A DNA stretch of 64,000 nt from Bacteroidia bacterium (GTDB taxonomy: Bacteria; Bacteroidota; Bacteroidia; J057; JADKCL01), in the NCBI GenBank assembly GCA_020635905.1, contig JACJYV010000010.1, positions 131,325-195,324 on the forward strand. Reading direction: 5' to 3'. Below are positions 8,161 through 15,930 of the stretch, piece after piece. Position numbers and translations under genes: made by a program. The notes under the pieces were generated by a model. That model did not search any database, had not been told where the DNA came from, and worked only from the letters and a program-made list of their open reading frames with translations. The number at the start of each line of letters is the position of its first letter. Position 1 is the first letter of the stretch.

Positions 8161-9645
8161 TCAATACCCGGTGCCACGGATACCCAGCATCTCACGCTCT
8201 TCGGGCGTAAGTTGCAGATAACCCTGCTCGTGGGGCAGGTCCTTGAAGGGCAGAATCACATCGGGAACCCGGAAAGGGCTGTACTCGTAGTTGGCCAGAT
8301 TCACCGTGGTATCCAGCACCAGTTGGAAGGGGCGGGCATTCACCTCGCGGAAGGAATGAACATAGATCCGCGGCTCATGTTGCAGGCCGTTGGCCTTCAT
8401 TTCATCGCGCAACATGTGGGCAAAGCGGATATAATGCCGGGGATCGTGCCCCATGTATTTGAATTGCCTGCCGTTGATATACTTGAGCATTTCCACGTAC
8501 CCTGAAATGTTTTCCTCTGGCACTTCCAGCTTGATCCGGGTGGCATAACTTTTATCCACCAGCATCATGTGCCAGCTGAAATTCCACCCCATACCTGTCC
8601 AGAAGGATTTTCCTCCATACAAATACTGCCTGAAAGGAAACAGAATCTGCCAACCCATGAAGAGCAGCAGCAGCCCGAAAGCCAGTTTATTGAAGGGCAA
8701 TTGCACTGCTTTGGCCGGAGTTTTGGGAAGACTTCCTTTGATAAATCCACTTTTCCATTGCTCAGGGCTGAAGGTGAAGAAAATGATGGTCCCGAAAAGC
8801 ATAAACCAGGGAAATACCCCGATTTGCCAAAGGAAGTGGTTGAGAATGTGGAAGGGAATCAGGAAAAACAGGCTGTACACCCTCAGTCGGCGGGAAAACA
8901 GGAAAAAGGGCAGGGCCAGGTCCGTGACCAACCCCAGGTAGCTGAAGAAGTAAGGGGCAAATTCCGTTTGCAAAAACTCAGGAAAGAGGGGAAAATCCGT
9001 TTTACCGGGCAACCACAGTTTCATGGGATAACCTTCCAGCCAGTCTTTATTCAGTTTGGCCAGACCACCGTAGAAATACACCAGCGCAATCAGAAATTGC
9101 AGGGAGAAAGGTTGCCAGAAGGGGAGGGGCACATCCTTTCCCGGTCCTTTGCTCCAGCTCAATCCCCATTTTCCGTCTCTTTTACCCAAAAACGGACTTC
9201 CCACCACACTTTTTACGCTTCCCCAGCGGTCGGCCTCCGTGAAAATCATGAGCAGAGCCACCAGACTCAGCATGTAGTAGTGGTTATTATAATGCCCGTT
9301 GCAGAGCAAAAACACGTAGGTCCAGGAAAAAAACAGGAATATGATGGCCGGACGGTAGAGAAATCCCAGCATGACCAGTACCGCCGAAACGTGCATCCAC
9401 AGAAACAGGGTTTCAAAACCCGGGGTGCTCAGGGGGTGAATCCAGTGGAAGCCCGGATAGGTGAGGAAAAAGGTGGATTTGGGCAGTTCGTAGGTAATGT
9501 ACTCTTCCAGACGCCCAAACTGCACCAGAAAAACAATTCCCACCAGAATGCGGAAAATGCCCAGGCTGGAAGGGTGCACGCCTTCAAAAAGACGGTTTCT
9601 GAACCGCGTAAAAAGTCGTGCAAATATGTTTCCACCCGAATCCAT
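8161..9645 (-). CDS. HTTM-domain membrane protein (vitamin K-dependent carboxylase-like)
   Basis: This 494-residue integral membrane protein has about eight hydrophobic segments. The N-terminal part matches the HTTM domain shared with vitamin K-dependent gamma-carboxylases: SLGIFRILVGIVFL, then GHYNNHYYMLSLVALLM and YFYGGLAKLNKDWL. The C-terminal third is soluble (KLEVPEENISGYVEMLKYING onward, with a conserved-looking PRIYVHSFREVNARPFQLV segment), as in bacterial homologues. The substrate and any carboxylase activity in bacteria are generally unknown, so only the membrane fold is claimed. It is divergent from the aldolase/dehydrogenase gene with 69 bases between the starts. Confidence 0.8.
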   Translation of the reverse strand: MDSGGNIFARLFTRFRNRLFEGVHPSSLGIFRILVGIVFLVQFGRLEEYITYELPKSTFFLTYPGFHWIHPLSTPGFETLFLWMHVSAVLVMLGFLYRPAIIFLFFSWTYVFLLCNGHYNNHYYMLSLVALLMIFTEADRWGSVKSVVGSPFLGKRDGKWGLSWSKGPGKDVPLPFWQPFSLQFLIALVYFYGGLAKLNKDWLEGYPMKLWLPGKTDFPLFPEFLQTEFAPYFFSYLGLVTDLALPFFLFSRRLRVYSLFFLIPFHILNHFLWQIGVFPWFMLFGTIIFFTFSPEQWKSGFIKGSLPKTPAKAVQLPFNKLAFGLLLLFMGWQILFPFRQYLYGGKSFWTGMGWNFSWHMMLVDKSYATRIKLEVPEENISGYVEMLKYINGRQFKYMGHDPRHYIRFAHMLRDEMKANGLQHEPRIYVHSFREVNARPFQLVLDTTVNLANYEYSPFRVPDVILPFKDLPHEQGYLQLTPEEREMLGIRGTGY

Positions 9646-9670
9646 TCTACAATGATAAAAGAAATCTTGT

Positions 9671-9678
9671 TACTTTCG
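9671..9678 (+). promoter_or_regulatory. Candidate -7 element (TACTTTCG) before the aldolase fusion gene
   Basis: TACTTTCG is one base off the TAnnTTTG consensus and ends 36 bases before the ATG at 9715, inside the 69-base divergent spacer. No convincing -33 element is seen. Confidence 0.3.
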
Positions 9679-9714
9679 CAATGCATTATCATTCAACCTC
9701 AAAACCCGGATTTT

Positions 9715-11685
9715 ATGAAAAGCAAATGGAACGACGCCGAAGCCGCACAACTCAATGGAGACCTGCTGAAACTGAGGGTGTACACCTCGCGGCTGCTGGG
9801 GCAGGAAGAAGATCTCGTGCTGCACGGCGGCGGCAATACCTCGGTCAAGATCCGGGAAAAGAACATTTTCGGGGAAAGTGAAGACATTCTCTACGTCAAA
9901 GGCAGCGGCTGGGACCTGGCCACCATTGAGGCCCCCGGCTTCGCCCCGGTGAAACTGGATCCCCTCCTTCAACTCGCCCGCCTGGAAAGCCTCTCCGACC
10001 CCGACATGGTCAAGTACCAGCGCATGGCCATGACCGATCCCTCGGCCCCCAATCCTTCTGTGGAGGCCATTTTGCATGCCATCATCCCCTTTGTGTTTGT
10101 CGATCACACCCATACGGATGCGGTGGTGACCATCAGCAACACCCCCGGCGGTGAGGCCCGCCTGCGCGAACTGTACGGACCAGAAGTGCTGATTTTGCCC
10201 TTCGTGATGCCCGGATTTATTCTGGCCCGTCAGATCTACGATCTGACCAAGGAGCTGGACTGGTCCACCATCAAAGGGATTGTGCTCATGCACCACGGTG
10301 TGTTTACCTTCCACGACGATGCACGCATCGCCTACGAAAATATGATCGACCTGGTGCACCAGGCCGAGGAATACCTTGCCGCCCAGGGCGCCCACGACCT
10401 GACCGGTCAGGCGGCCCAACCGGCCAACGCCCTGACCGTAGCCCGCCTGCGGCGGGAAGTGTCGAATGTCTGGGGCACCCCCGTACTGGCCACCCTCGAC
10501 GCCTCGCCCACGGCGGTGGCCTTCAGCAACCTGCCCGATCTGCGCAGCGTTTCCGGCCGCGGCCCCCTTACCCCCGATCACATCATCCGCACCAAGCGCA
10601 CCCCCGCGGTCCTGGGCGACAGCCCCCTGGACGATATCCAGGCCTACGCCCGGGCGTACGTGGACTATTTCACCCGCCACAATCCCGGCGACCTTACCCA
10701 ACTCGACCCGGCTCCCCGTTGGGCCCTCTGGCCGGGCCACGGCAAACTCATGTTTGGCACCTCCCCCCAAAACATCCGCATCATCCGCGACATTTCCCGC
10801 CACACCGAGCGGGCCATATATCAGGCCGAACACCTGGGCGGCTGGACCACCCTGCCTCAGGCCGAACTGTTCGAAATGGAGTATTGGGTGCTCGAACAGG
10901 CCAAGCTCAAAAAAGCGGGCTCTTCCAAACCCCTGCAGGGCAAAATTGCCCTGGTGACGGGAGCAGCCAGCGGCATTGGCAAGGCGGCGGTGCAGCGACT
11001 GGTCAAAGAAGGGGCCGTGGTGGCCGCCCTTGACATCAATCCTGATTTCAAGTCGGTTTTCCCGCAAAAGGAAGTGCTCTGCATCAGTTGCGATGTGACG
11101 GATACGGCCGGGCTGCAGGACGCCATTCGCCAGACCGTGCTCCACTTTGGCGGACTCGATCTGCTGGTATCCAATGCAGGAATTTTTCCCAAAAGCCACA
11201 CCCTGGCCGAAATGGATGGAGCCCTTTGGAACCAAAGCCTGGAAATTAACCTGACGGCTCACCAGCGTCTGCTGCAATATTGCATACCCTATCTGGAACT
11301 CGGATTTTCGCCTGCGGTGGTGATCGTGGGCTCCAAAAATGTGCCTGCGCCCGGTCCGGGAGCGGGTGCTTACTCGGTGGCCAAGGCCGGTCTCACCCAA
11401 ATGGCCCGGGTGGCTGCCCTCGAACTGGGCGCCAAAGGCATCCGCATCAACACCATTCACCCCAACTCGGTGTACGACACGGGTATCTGGACCGAGGAGG
11501 TGCTGCAGGCCCGGGCGAAGCACTATGGGCTCAGTGTGGCCGAATACAAAGCCAATAACATCCTCAAAGCCGAAGTGACCTCTCACGACGTGGCCGAACT
11601 GATTTTCACCCTGCTTGGATCTGCTTTCTCCAAAATCACCGGAGCGCAGATCCCGATTGACGGGGGCAATGAACGGGTTATCTGA
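9715..11685 (+). CDS. Bifunctional class II aldolase / short-chain dehydrogenase
   Basis: This 656-residue fusion is of the RhaD/YuxG type. Residues about 10-400 form a class II aldolase/adducin domain with zinc-ligand candidates in DHTHTDAVV (about residues 129-132) and LMHHGVFTF (about 191). Residues about 405-656 form an SDR domain with the nucleotide motif TGAASGIG, the NAG motif (VSNAGIF) and the catalytic Tyr-x3-Lys (AYSVAKAG). Known relatives cleave rhamnulose 1-phosphate or a similar ketose phosphate and oxidise the lactaldehyde formed; the actual sugar here is not shown. The ATG at 9715 marks the family start. The reading frame is open for another 1.1 kb upstream only because it runs antisense to the HTTM gene. 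A second SDR gene follows after 15 bases. Confidence 0.9.
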   Translation: MKSKWNDAEAAQLNGDLLKLRVYTSRLLGQEEDLVLHGGGNTSVKIREKNIFGESEDILYVKGSGWDLATIEAPGFAPVKLDPLLQLARLESLSDPDMVKYQRMAMTDPSAPNPSVEAILHAIIPFVFVDHTHTDAVVTISNTPGGEARLRELYGPEVLILPFVMPGFILARQIYDLTKELDWSTIKGIVLMHHGVFTFHDDARIAYENMIDLVHQAEEYLAAQGAHDLTGQAAQPANALTVARLRREVSNVWGTPVLATLDASPTAVAFSNLPDLRSVSGRGPLTPDHIIRTKRTPAVLGDSPLDDIQAYARAYVDYFTRHNPGDLTQLDPAPRWALWPGHGKLMFGTSPQNIRIIRDISRHTERAIYQAEHLGGWTTLPQAELFEMEYWVLEQAKLKKAGSSKPLQGKIALVTGAASGIGKAAVQRLVKEGAVVAALDINPDFKSVFPQKEVLCISCDVTDTAGLQDAIRQTVLHFGGLDLLVSNAGIFPKSHTLAEMDGALWNQSLEINLTAHQRLLQYCIPYLELGFSPAVVIVGSKNVPAPGPGAGAYSVAKAGLTQMARVAALELGAKGIRINTIHPNSVYDTGIWTEEVLQARAKHYGLSVAEYKANNILKAEVTSHDVAELIFTLLGSAFSKITGAQIPIDGGNERVI

Positions 11686-11700
11686 TCAAAACATAAAGCA

Positions 11701-12459
11701 ATGAGCACAAAAATAGCACTCGTAACCGGCGGAAGCCGCGGCCTGGGCCGCGACATGGCCCTTTCCCTCGCCCGCAAAGGCATGGGCGTAATCCTTACCT
11801 ACCACACCCAACAGGAAGAGGCTGCCCGCGTGGTGGCCGAAATCAGGGAACTGGGGCAGCAGGCCGTGGCCCTGCGCCTGGACGTGGGCGACCTCGCTTC
11901 CTTTGACGCCTTCCTGGAGGAGGTAAGCCAGGCCCTGCAATCCATCTGGAACGCCACCCATTTCGACTTCCTCATCCAGAATGCAGGCATTGGCGCCACC
12001 ATCCCCATTGCCCAGGTTACCGAAGAGGCGTTCGACCACCTGCTCAACATCCATTATAAGGGCGTGTATTTCCTCACTCAAAAATCCCTCCCCCACCTCA
12101 ACGACCAGGGGGGCGTGATCTTCATTTCCTCTGGCACTACCCGGTTCTGCGTGCCAGGCTATTCCGTTTACTCTTCCCTCAAGTCTGCGGTGGAGACATT
12201 TTGCAAGTACGTGGCCAAAGAGTACGGCAGCCGGGGCATCCGCGCCAATATCGTGGCTCCCGGACCGATTGAGACCGATTTCAATCATGCGGCCATCCGC
12301 AATAATCCCCAGATGAAGGCCTTCCTTTCCAACCAGACTCCGCTCGGGCGGGTAGGGAATGCCGACGATGTGGGCAGCGTGGTGGCCTTTCTCTGCACCG
12401 AAGAGGCCCGCTGGATCAACGGGCAGCGCATCGAGGTTTCGGGCGGCATCAACCTCTGA
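11701..12459 (+). CDS. SDR-family NAD(P)-dependent oxidoreductase
   Basis: The 252-residue protein is a classical short-chain dehydrogenase. It has TGGSRGLG near the N-terminus for the dinucleotide, an NAG motif (IQNAGIG), a catalytic Ser-Tyr-Lys set (SSGTTRFCVPGYSVYSSLKSA), the PG motif (VAPGPIETDF) and the C-terminal GQRIEVSGG. It probably oxidises or reduces a sugar-derived alcohol or ketone. It lies 15 bases after the aldolase/SDR fusion and is likely co-transcribed, suggesting a short carbohydrate-catabolic operon. The exact substrate cannot be read from sequence. Confidence 0.9.
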   Translation: MSTKIALVTGGSRGLGRDMALSLARKGMGVILTYHTQQEEAARVVAEIRELGQQAVALRLDVGDLASFDAFLEEVSQALQSIWNATHFDFLIQNAGIGATIPIAQVTEEAFDHLLNIHYKGVYFLTQKSLPHLNDQGGVIFISSGTTRFCVPGYSVYSSLKSAVETFCKYVAKEYGSRGIRANIVAPGPIETDFNHAAIRNNPQMKAFLSNQTPLGRVGNADDVGSVVAFLCTEEARWINGQRIEVSGGINL

Positions 12460-13149
12460 GCTCCAGCGGGGCGCCTCCCTGACCTGCTTTGTGGAACTCC
12501 CAAGCGGTTGTACCGCCCCGTCCCAAAGGGACTCCTATGGTGCTGGGGCTTCCCAACCAGCTCGTTGTTTACCCGGGGCTCACGCCCCGGGCTACTGAGT
12601 TGTCGCCCCTATGGGGCTTTCAGCCTGTTCCTGGGAACAGGGATTTGGTCAACAGGCAATGTGTGGGAAACATTTGGCAATTTTCGAATCTCATCTTGTG
12701 ACCTTTCTTAGTTATGCTCACCTGCTCTTCTTTTTTCTACCGGGTAGGCCTTGATTTAGATATCCGTGTTGGTTTTTAGCCGAACCCGGAAGGTTCGAAA
12801 GTAGTCCCGTAGGGACGCCACCTTTGTAGCCCGGGGCGTAAGCCCCGGGATTTTGGTCCGCTAAGTGGGTAAGCCCCTCTGGGGCTATTCCGCGGGCCGG
12901 GGCCCGCATAGAGAAACTCACCCCTGCCCGAAGGGCTTCCCCTCTCTCCCGGTAGCGGCAAAGAGGGGAATTCGGGAACTGAATGGGGTTGGTTTCAATC
13001 GATTGGGACAATAGGGTCGTTTTCGGAAGCATGGGGGATTTCGCCCTGCCCGGAAGGGCTGACAGATGACCGCAGAGCGGTCAAACTATTGTAGCCTGTG
13101 AAACAGGGTTAAATTTACGACCGCAGCGCGGTCGCATTATTAAGCACCG
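12460..13149. repeat. Gene-free spacer packed with short GC-rich hairpins
   Basis: I see no credible gene here. The region carries a series of short inverted repeats every few tens of bases: CCCGGGG-loop-CCCCGGG at 12572-12591 and again, inverted relative to the first, at 12830-12849; GTCCC-loop-GGGAC near 12802; GCCCC-loop-GGGGC near 12872; GCGGGCC-GGCCCGC near 12892; GACCGC-loop-GCGGTC near 13065 and 13120; and CCTGACC-loop-GGTCAG near 13204. Similar units recur near 27170-27250, 43000-43060 and 63959. They resemble a dispersed family of mosaic hairpin elements rather than terminators of one gene. Confidence 0.6.
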
Positions 13150-13290
13150 TCATTTCCCTGCAGGTTGGGATTTCGTGGAAGATTGCCGCCAGGATTGCGG
13201 ACCCTGACCTTTCAGGTCAGATGCGACGCTCCGGCCCTCAAACCAGCCTGCTTCGGTGAATTTTTGCTGTACTTTGGGGGAGAATCTCAT
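13150..13290 (-). pseudogene. SUKH-3 immunity gene remnant (5' end only)
   Basis: Read on the minus strand from the ATG at 13290, the first 20 codons (MRFSPKVQQKFTEAGWFEGR) nearly repeat the start of the intact SUKH-3 gene at 13768, with about 56 of 60 bases identical. After GWFEGR the similarity ends, and the frame stops at 13150 after unrelated codons inside hairpin-rich sequence. It begins one base after the stop codon of the intact copy. It is best explained as a truncated duplicate left by recombination; a functional 46-residue peptide is unlikely. Confidence 0.7.
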
Positions 13291-13291
13291 T

Positions 13292-13768
13292 TTAACTTAG
13301 CTTACGTGGGTCAAACCACTCTCCTGTCTCATCGTTCAACTCCATACATCCTGTCCAATCCACGGAAAGAACCTTTTCAATCCCGGTTACAAAGTTATTG
13401 CTTCTCAAAAAGTTTCCATCCCCAAGCATGTAGATATTACCTGAATCGTCACAGCCAATGCGGTAAAGTTCAGGCTCAAACATAGCAAAAGGGTAAACAG
13501 GAAATCCAAACATCTCTATGGTATCCTCAAAATCGCCTTCTTCAAAAAAATCAAAATACTCGAGGGTAATGATTAGTTCGCCTGTAACCTCTGACTCAAA
13601 ATTCTTGCAATCCAACACCCTCAGGTCACCATAACTGTGGATGAATTCTTTCAGCATGGCAGGTGTTTTGGCGTACATAGGGTGATTCGCATAGAGATGG
13701 GAAACATCCCGGCCCTCAAACCAGCCTGCTTCGGTGAATTGTTGCTGTACTTTGTCTGAGAATTTCAT
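13292..13768 (-). CDS. SUKH-3 family immunity protein
   Basis: This 158-residue acidic protein starts with FTEAGWFEGR, the N-terminal signature of SUKH-3 immunity proteins. It continues with HPMYAKTPAMLKEFIHSYGDL, a middle strand/loop region and the late segment YRIGCDDSGNIYMLGDG typical of the family. SUKH proteins bind and neutralise the toxin domains of polymorphic toxins. No intact toxin is next to it, so it may be an orphan immunity gene against neighbours' toxins. Two partial copies of its 5' end flank the cluster (13290 and 14845). It lies 30 bases after the 119-residue gene in what looks like a single minus-strand operon. Confidence 0.85.
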   Translation of the reverse strand: MKFSDKVQQQFTEAGWFEGRDVSHLYANHPMYAKTPAMLKEFIHSYGDLRVLDCKNFESEVTGELIITLEYFDFFEEGDFEDTIEMFGFPVYPFAMFEPELYRIGCDDSGNIYMLGDGNFLRSNNFVTGIEKVLSVDWTGCMELNDETGEWFDPRKLS

Positions 13769-13798
13769 GGATATGATTTTTGGTCGTACCCGGCCACC

Positions 13799-14158
13799 TC
13801 AAATCCCAACACTCTGCAAATAATCCCTCATTTGGGTCAGAAAGTCAATCAATTGATCGAAGGTTAAGGTAAATTGAGGAATTTCTTCGCCACCTTTATT
13901 CATGTAAACAGTTACCCCAAGTGGATGTACAAGGATGTCTCCCGTCACGTAATCACCAATTCCAAAAAAGAAATAGTCATCGCCCGTTTCATCATCCTTA
14001 AAATCCCCATTTTTCACTTTCAGGGTGTCCTCAATCGCCATTTGGGCAATTTCTGAAGTCCAGCCGCGATTGGAAACCATACCGAGGTCTTCATAGGGAG
14101 ATTCGACCACGATTTCAAGCCAATTATCCTTCAGTTCATATTCAAATTTTATTTTCAT
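13799..14158 (-). CDS. Small acidic protein, probable immunity protein
   Basis: The 119-residue protein is acidic and compact, with an amphipathic strand start (KIKFEYELKDNWLEIVVES) and an aromatic DDYFFFGIGDYVTGDILVHP segment. I do not recognise the family. Its place directly after a toxin-like tail fragment and before a SUKH-3 gene, plus its size and charge, suggest an immunity protein (inference). The ATG at 14158 is used; an upstream in-frame TTG at 14164 would add two residues and overlap the stop of the tail fragment. Confidence 0.65.
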   Translation of the reverse strand: MKIKFEYELKDNWLEIVVESPYEDLGMVSNRGWTSEIAQMAIEDTLKVKNGDFKDDETGDDYFFFGIGDYVTGDILVHPLGVTVYMNKGGEEIPQFTLTFDQLIDFLTQMRDYLQSVGI

Positions 14159-14160
14159 GA

Positions 14161-14301
14161 TCAAAAAATTGGATATGCAGATTTAATAATTCCATTTTCA
14201 AATACGAATTCAATCTTGAACCCTGTTGCAGAACCTGAACGATTAAAATCAACTACTCCAGCCTCCCAATTTAGTTCTCTTTCGGGAAACCTGGTTGTCA
14301 T
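14161..14301 (-). CDS. 46-residue ORF resembling the C-terminal tail of a polymorphic toxin
   Basis: The ORF starts in an ATGA overlap with the stop of the SUKH gene above it and stops three bases before the next ATG. It encodes NWEAGVVDFNRSGSATGFKI and ends GIIKSAYPIF. The pattern E-A-G...D-x(3)-G...with a final strand and AYPI/AYPV ending is typical of the last segment of BECR-fold ribonuclease toxins in Rhs/CdiA-type proteins. It is far too short to be an active toxin. It is probably the remnant of a toxin C-terminal cassette whose immunity gene would be the one directly downstream (13799-14158). A small real gene cannot be excluded, because the coupling to both neighbours is tight. Confidence 0.45.
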   Translation of the reverse strand: MTTRFPERELNWEAGVVDFNRSGSATGFKIEFVFENGIIKSAYPIF

Positions 14302-14735
14302 TTGGAGTTCCTTTTCAGTTCTTGAAGAATAAATTCCGAGAAAGTATCATTCCTCAGGGTAAGTAATGGCCATCCATCTTCACAATAGCTTGGGGCAGAC
14401 AAATAAACGGGTGGATTATCGCCCTCATCCCAAAAGAATAACGCAAAAGTCTCCCCTTCCCGCATGCCAATGACAAAGTGCTCGCGTTTGATCTCCAGTC
14501 TATAGTCGCTTAGTTGTGCCTTGAAAACTTCATCGTAGAGTTGCAGTTTATCTATAGCCATGTTAAATCGGGTGGGCGGAAAATTAAATCCTGTTAGGAG
14601 TAAAAATTCCAGGTATGCTATGGGTAAAACTTTTCCAATTTCTTCCTCAAGCTCCATGATTATTTTTTCTGAGGCTGGTCTGAACCTTCCTTTTTGGAAG
14701 TCCTCTGGATTAAAGTATTTGAAGTGATGGTCCAT
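14298..14735 (-). CDS. SMI1/KNR4 (SUKH) family protein
   Basis: The 145-residue protein shows the SUKH core: an early ASEKIIMELEEEIGKVLPIAYLEFLLLTGF helix-rich block with the Glu-x-x-Ile-Gly pattern, a central FVIGMREGETFALFFWDEG strand pair, and a C-terminal FSEFILQEL helix. This fold serves as an immunity protein in bacterial toxin systems. Its stop overlaps (ATGA) the start of the toxin-tail ORF. Its ATG lies immediately after the double stop of a broken gene. No dedicated toxin is visible. Confidence 0.75.
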   Translation of the reverse strand: MDHHFKYFNPEDFQKGRFRPASEKIIMELEEEIGKVLPIAYLEFLLLTGFNFPPTRFNMAIDKLQLYDEVFKAQLSDYRLEIKREHFVIGMREGETFALFFWDEGDNPPVYLSAPSYCEDGWPLLTLRNDTFSEFILQELKRNSK

Positions 14736-14738
14736 TTA

Positions 14739-14845
14739 TTAATCTATATAAAAATCAGAATTCTCAATGAGCCTGTCCACGTAAATGTAGCAGGTTCAGG
14801 CCTTCAAACCAGCCTGATTCTGTGAATTTTTGCTGAGAACTTCAT
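14739..14845 (-). pseudogene. Broken immunity gene: SUKH-3 5' end joined to an unrelated 3' end
   Basis: From 14845 downward the sequence matches the start of the SUKH-3 gene but lacks 11 bases after the fourth codon, which shifts the frame; the conserved GCTGGTTTGAAGG block (GWFEG) is still recognisable. About 30 bases later another frame reads YVDRLIENSDFYID followed by TAATAA, which looks like a genuine protein C-terminus. The whole is only about 105 bases, so most of the gene has been deleted. The double stop abuts the ATG of the next gene. Confidence 0.6.
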
Positions 14846-14866
14846 CGCCATTATCACGCCTCTTAA

Positions 14867-15418
14867 CTACCACAAATACCGCACATGCTTTTCCTGATCC
14901 AATTTAATCACCAACTGCTTGCCACTGCACCAGATTTCCTTAAAAACCCCAGCGGAGAAATTACTCAGTACCGTAAAATTGCCTTCCGTGTTTTCTGTAT
15001 ATGAAATACCCCCCAGTTCATCCTTCACCCATTTCAATATCGAATTTTCATCCACCTTGAGTCTAATAATCAACTCGTTTAAGTGATAATCAGGATACCC
15101 ATCTTCTGCCTCGATTTCTTCCGTTCGAAATTGGATTGAATCAATATCTGAATCTCTTAGTGGATCAAAATCCGGGTCCTCATCTGGGGTAAACTGATAA
15201 TCAACCAGACATAATTTAAGTTTGGGCGGATCGGGATAACCTTGTTTGAAAACAGCCACCAAGGTCTGAATAAATTCCTCAAGGGTACAAGTTTGCATAA
15301 AACTCTCAAAAGCATAGTTTTCAGCATAGTTTTCGTCATCCATAGGATCATCGGGAATATCTCCCAGACCTATATATTTGATGGGCTTGATGTAGAACAG
15401 GAAATTGAATGATGCCAT
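14867..15418 (-). CDS. Hypothetical acidic protein in immunity-gene island
   Basis: This 183-residue protein is rich in Asp/Glu in its middle (PDEDPDFDPLRDSDIDS), with short hydrophobic strands at both ends (FNFLFYIKPIKYIGLG; KQLVIKLDQEKHVRYLW). No signal peptide or membrane segment is present. I do not recognise a family. It is the first gene of the minus-strand run of small acidic genes and could be another immunity protein, but this rests on context only. Confidence 0.6.
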   Translation of the reverse strand: MASFNFLFYIKPIKYIGLGDIPDDPMDDENYAENYAFESFMQTCTLEEFIQTLVAVFKQGYPDPPKLKLCLVDYQFTPDEDPDFDPLRDSDIDSIQFRTEEIEAEDGYPDYHLNELIIRLKVDENSILKWVKDELGGISYTENTEGNFTVLSNFSAGVFKEIWCSGKQLVIKLDQEKHVRYLW

Positions 15419-15930
15419 GGTTAATTATACGGAAAATTAGGTTCCATTCGATCAAAATCCTCACAATTGCGTTATGGGCGGGTTACTAATATTATTAATA
15501 ATTTCCTGGGAAATGGATGGTGATCTGGGGTACATGGGGCGATCCACCTGGATGATAAAATCTCCCTCACCAGATGTAATTTCCGTTTTCACCTTGCCGG
15601 ATCTTTCCCTGTTTCCTCCTGCCCGGCTCTCCAGTATCCTACCCGTGCAGGAACAGATTACTTTTGGTCAGCAGAAGGGGGGAAGGACTGGTCCTGATCT
15701 TCGGCAAACCAGTATCCGGGTAAGGGGGAACCAATCTGCGACAAAGGCCCAGAGGGCCTTTGGAGTTTCCGGAAGCAAACCTGGATGCACAATCTGGCTG
15801 CCTGCCTTTAACGAGTGGCATCTCTTCCGGCCAGGCGAATGGCTTTTGCAGGTTATCTCCCGGATTCCTGAAACTCAGGTTTGCAACAGCTCCAATGTGC
15901 TTACGGGCTGGGCCAAAGGCTCCCGGGAAG
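15419..15930. other. Gene-free spacer before the 22-bp array
   Basis: No supported gene is present. A plus-strand frame at 15474-16043 runs into the repeat array and has no recognisable protein features. The base composition shifts from AT-rich near 15480 to GC-richer toward 15900. Very weak 22-bp periodicity may already start near 15887-15909. Confidence 0.5.

Noticed and set aside
8569..9714. Plus-strand open frame extending the aldolase fusion upstream by 382 codons
   Set aside because: It is antisense to the HTTM gene, shows no protein-like features, and the aldolase family start fits the ATG at 9715.
9670..11586. Long minus-strand frame (638 codons) across the aldolase fusion gene
   Set aside because: It is a shadow of GC-rich codons on the opposite strand, rich in His/Gly/Val, and has no domain signature.
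15421..15472. Minus-strand peptide CEDFDRMEPNFPYN before the 183-residue gene
   Set aside because: It looks like a protein C-terminus, but a stop lies 16 codons upstream, so it is too short to call a gene or fragment.
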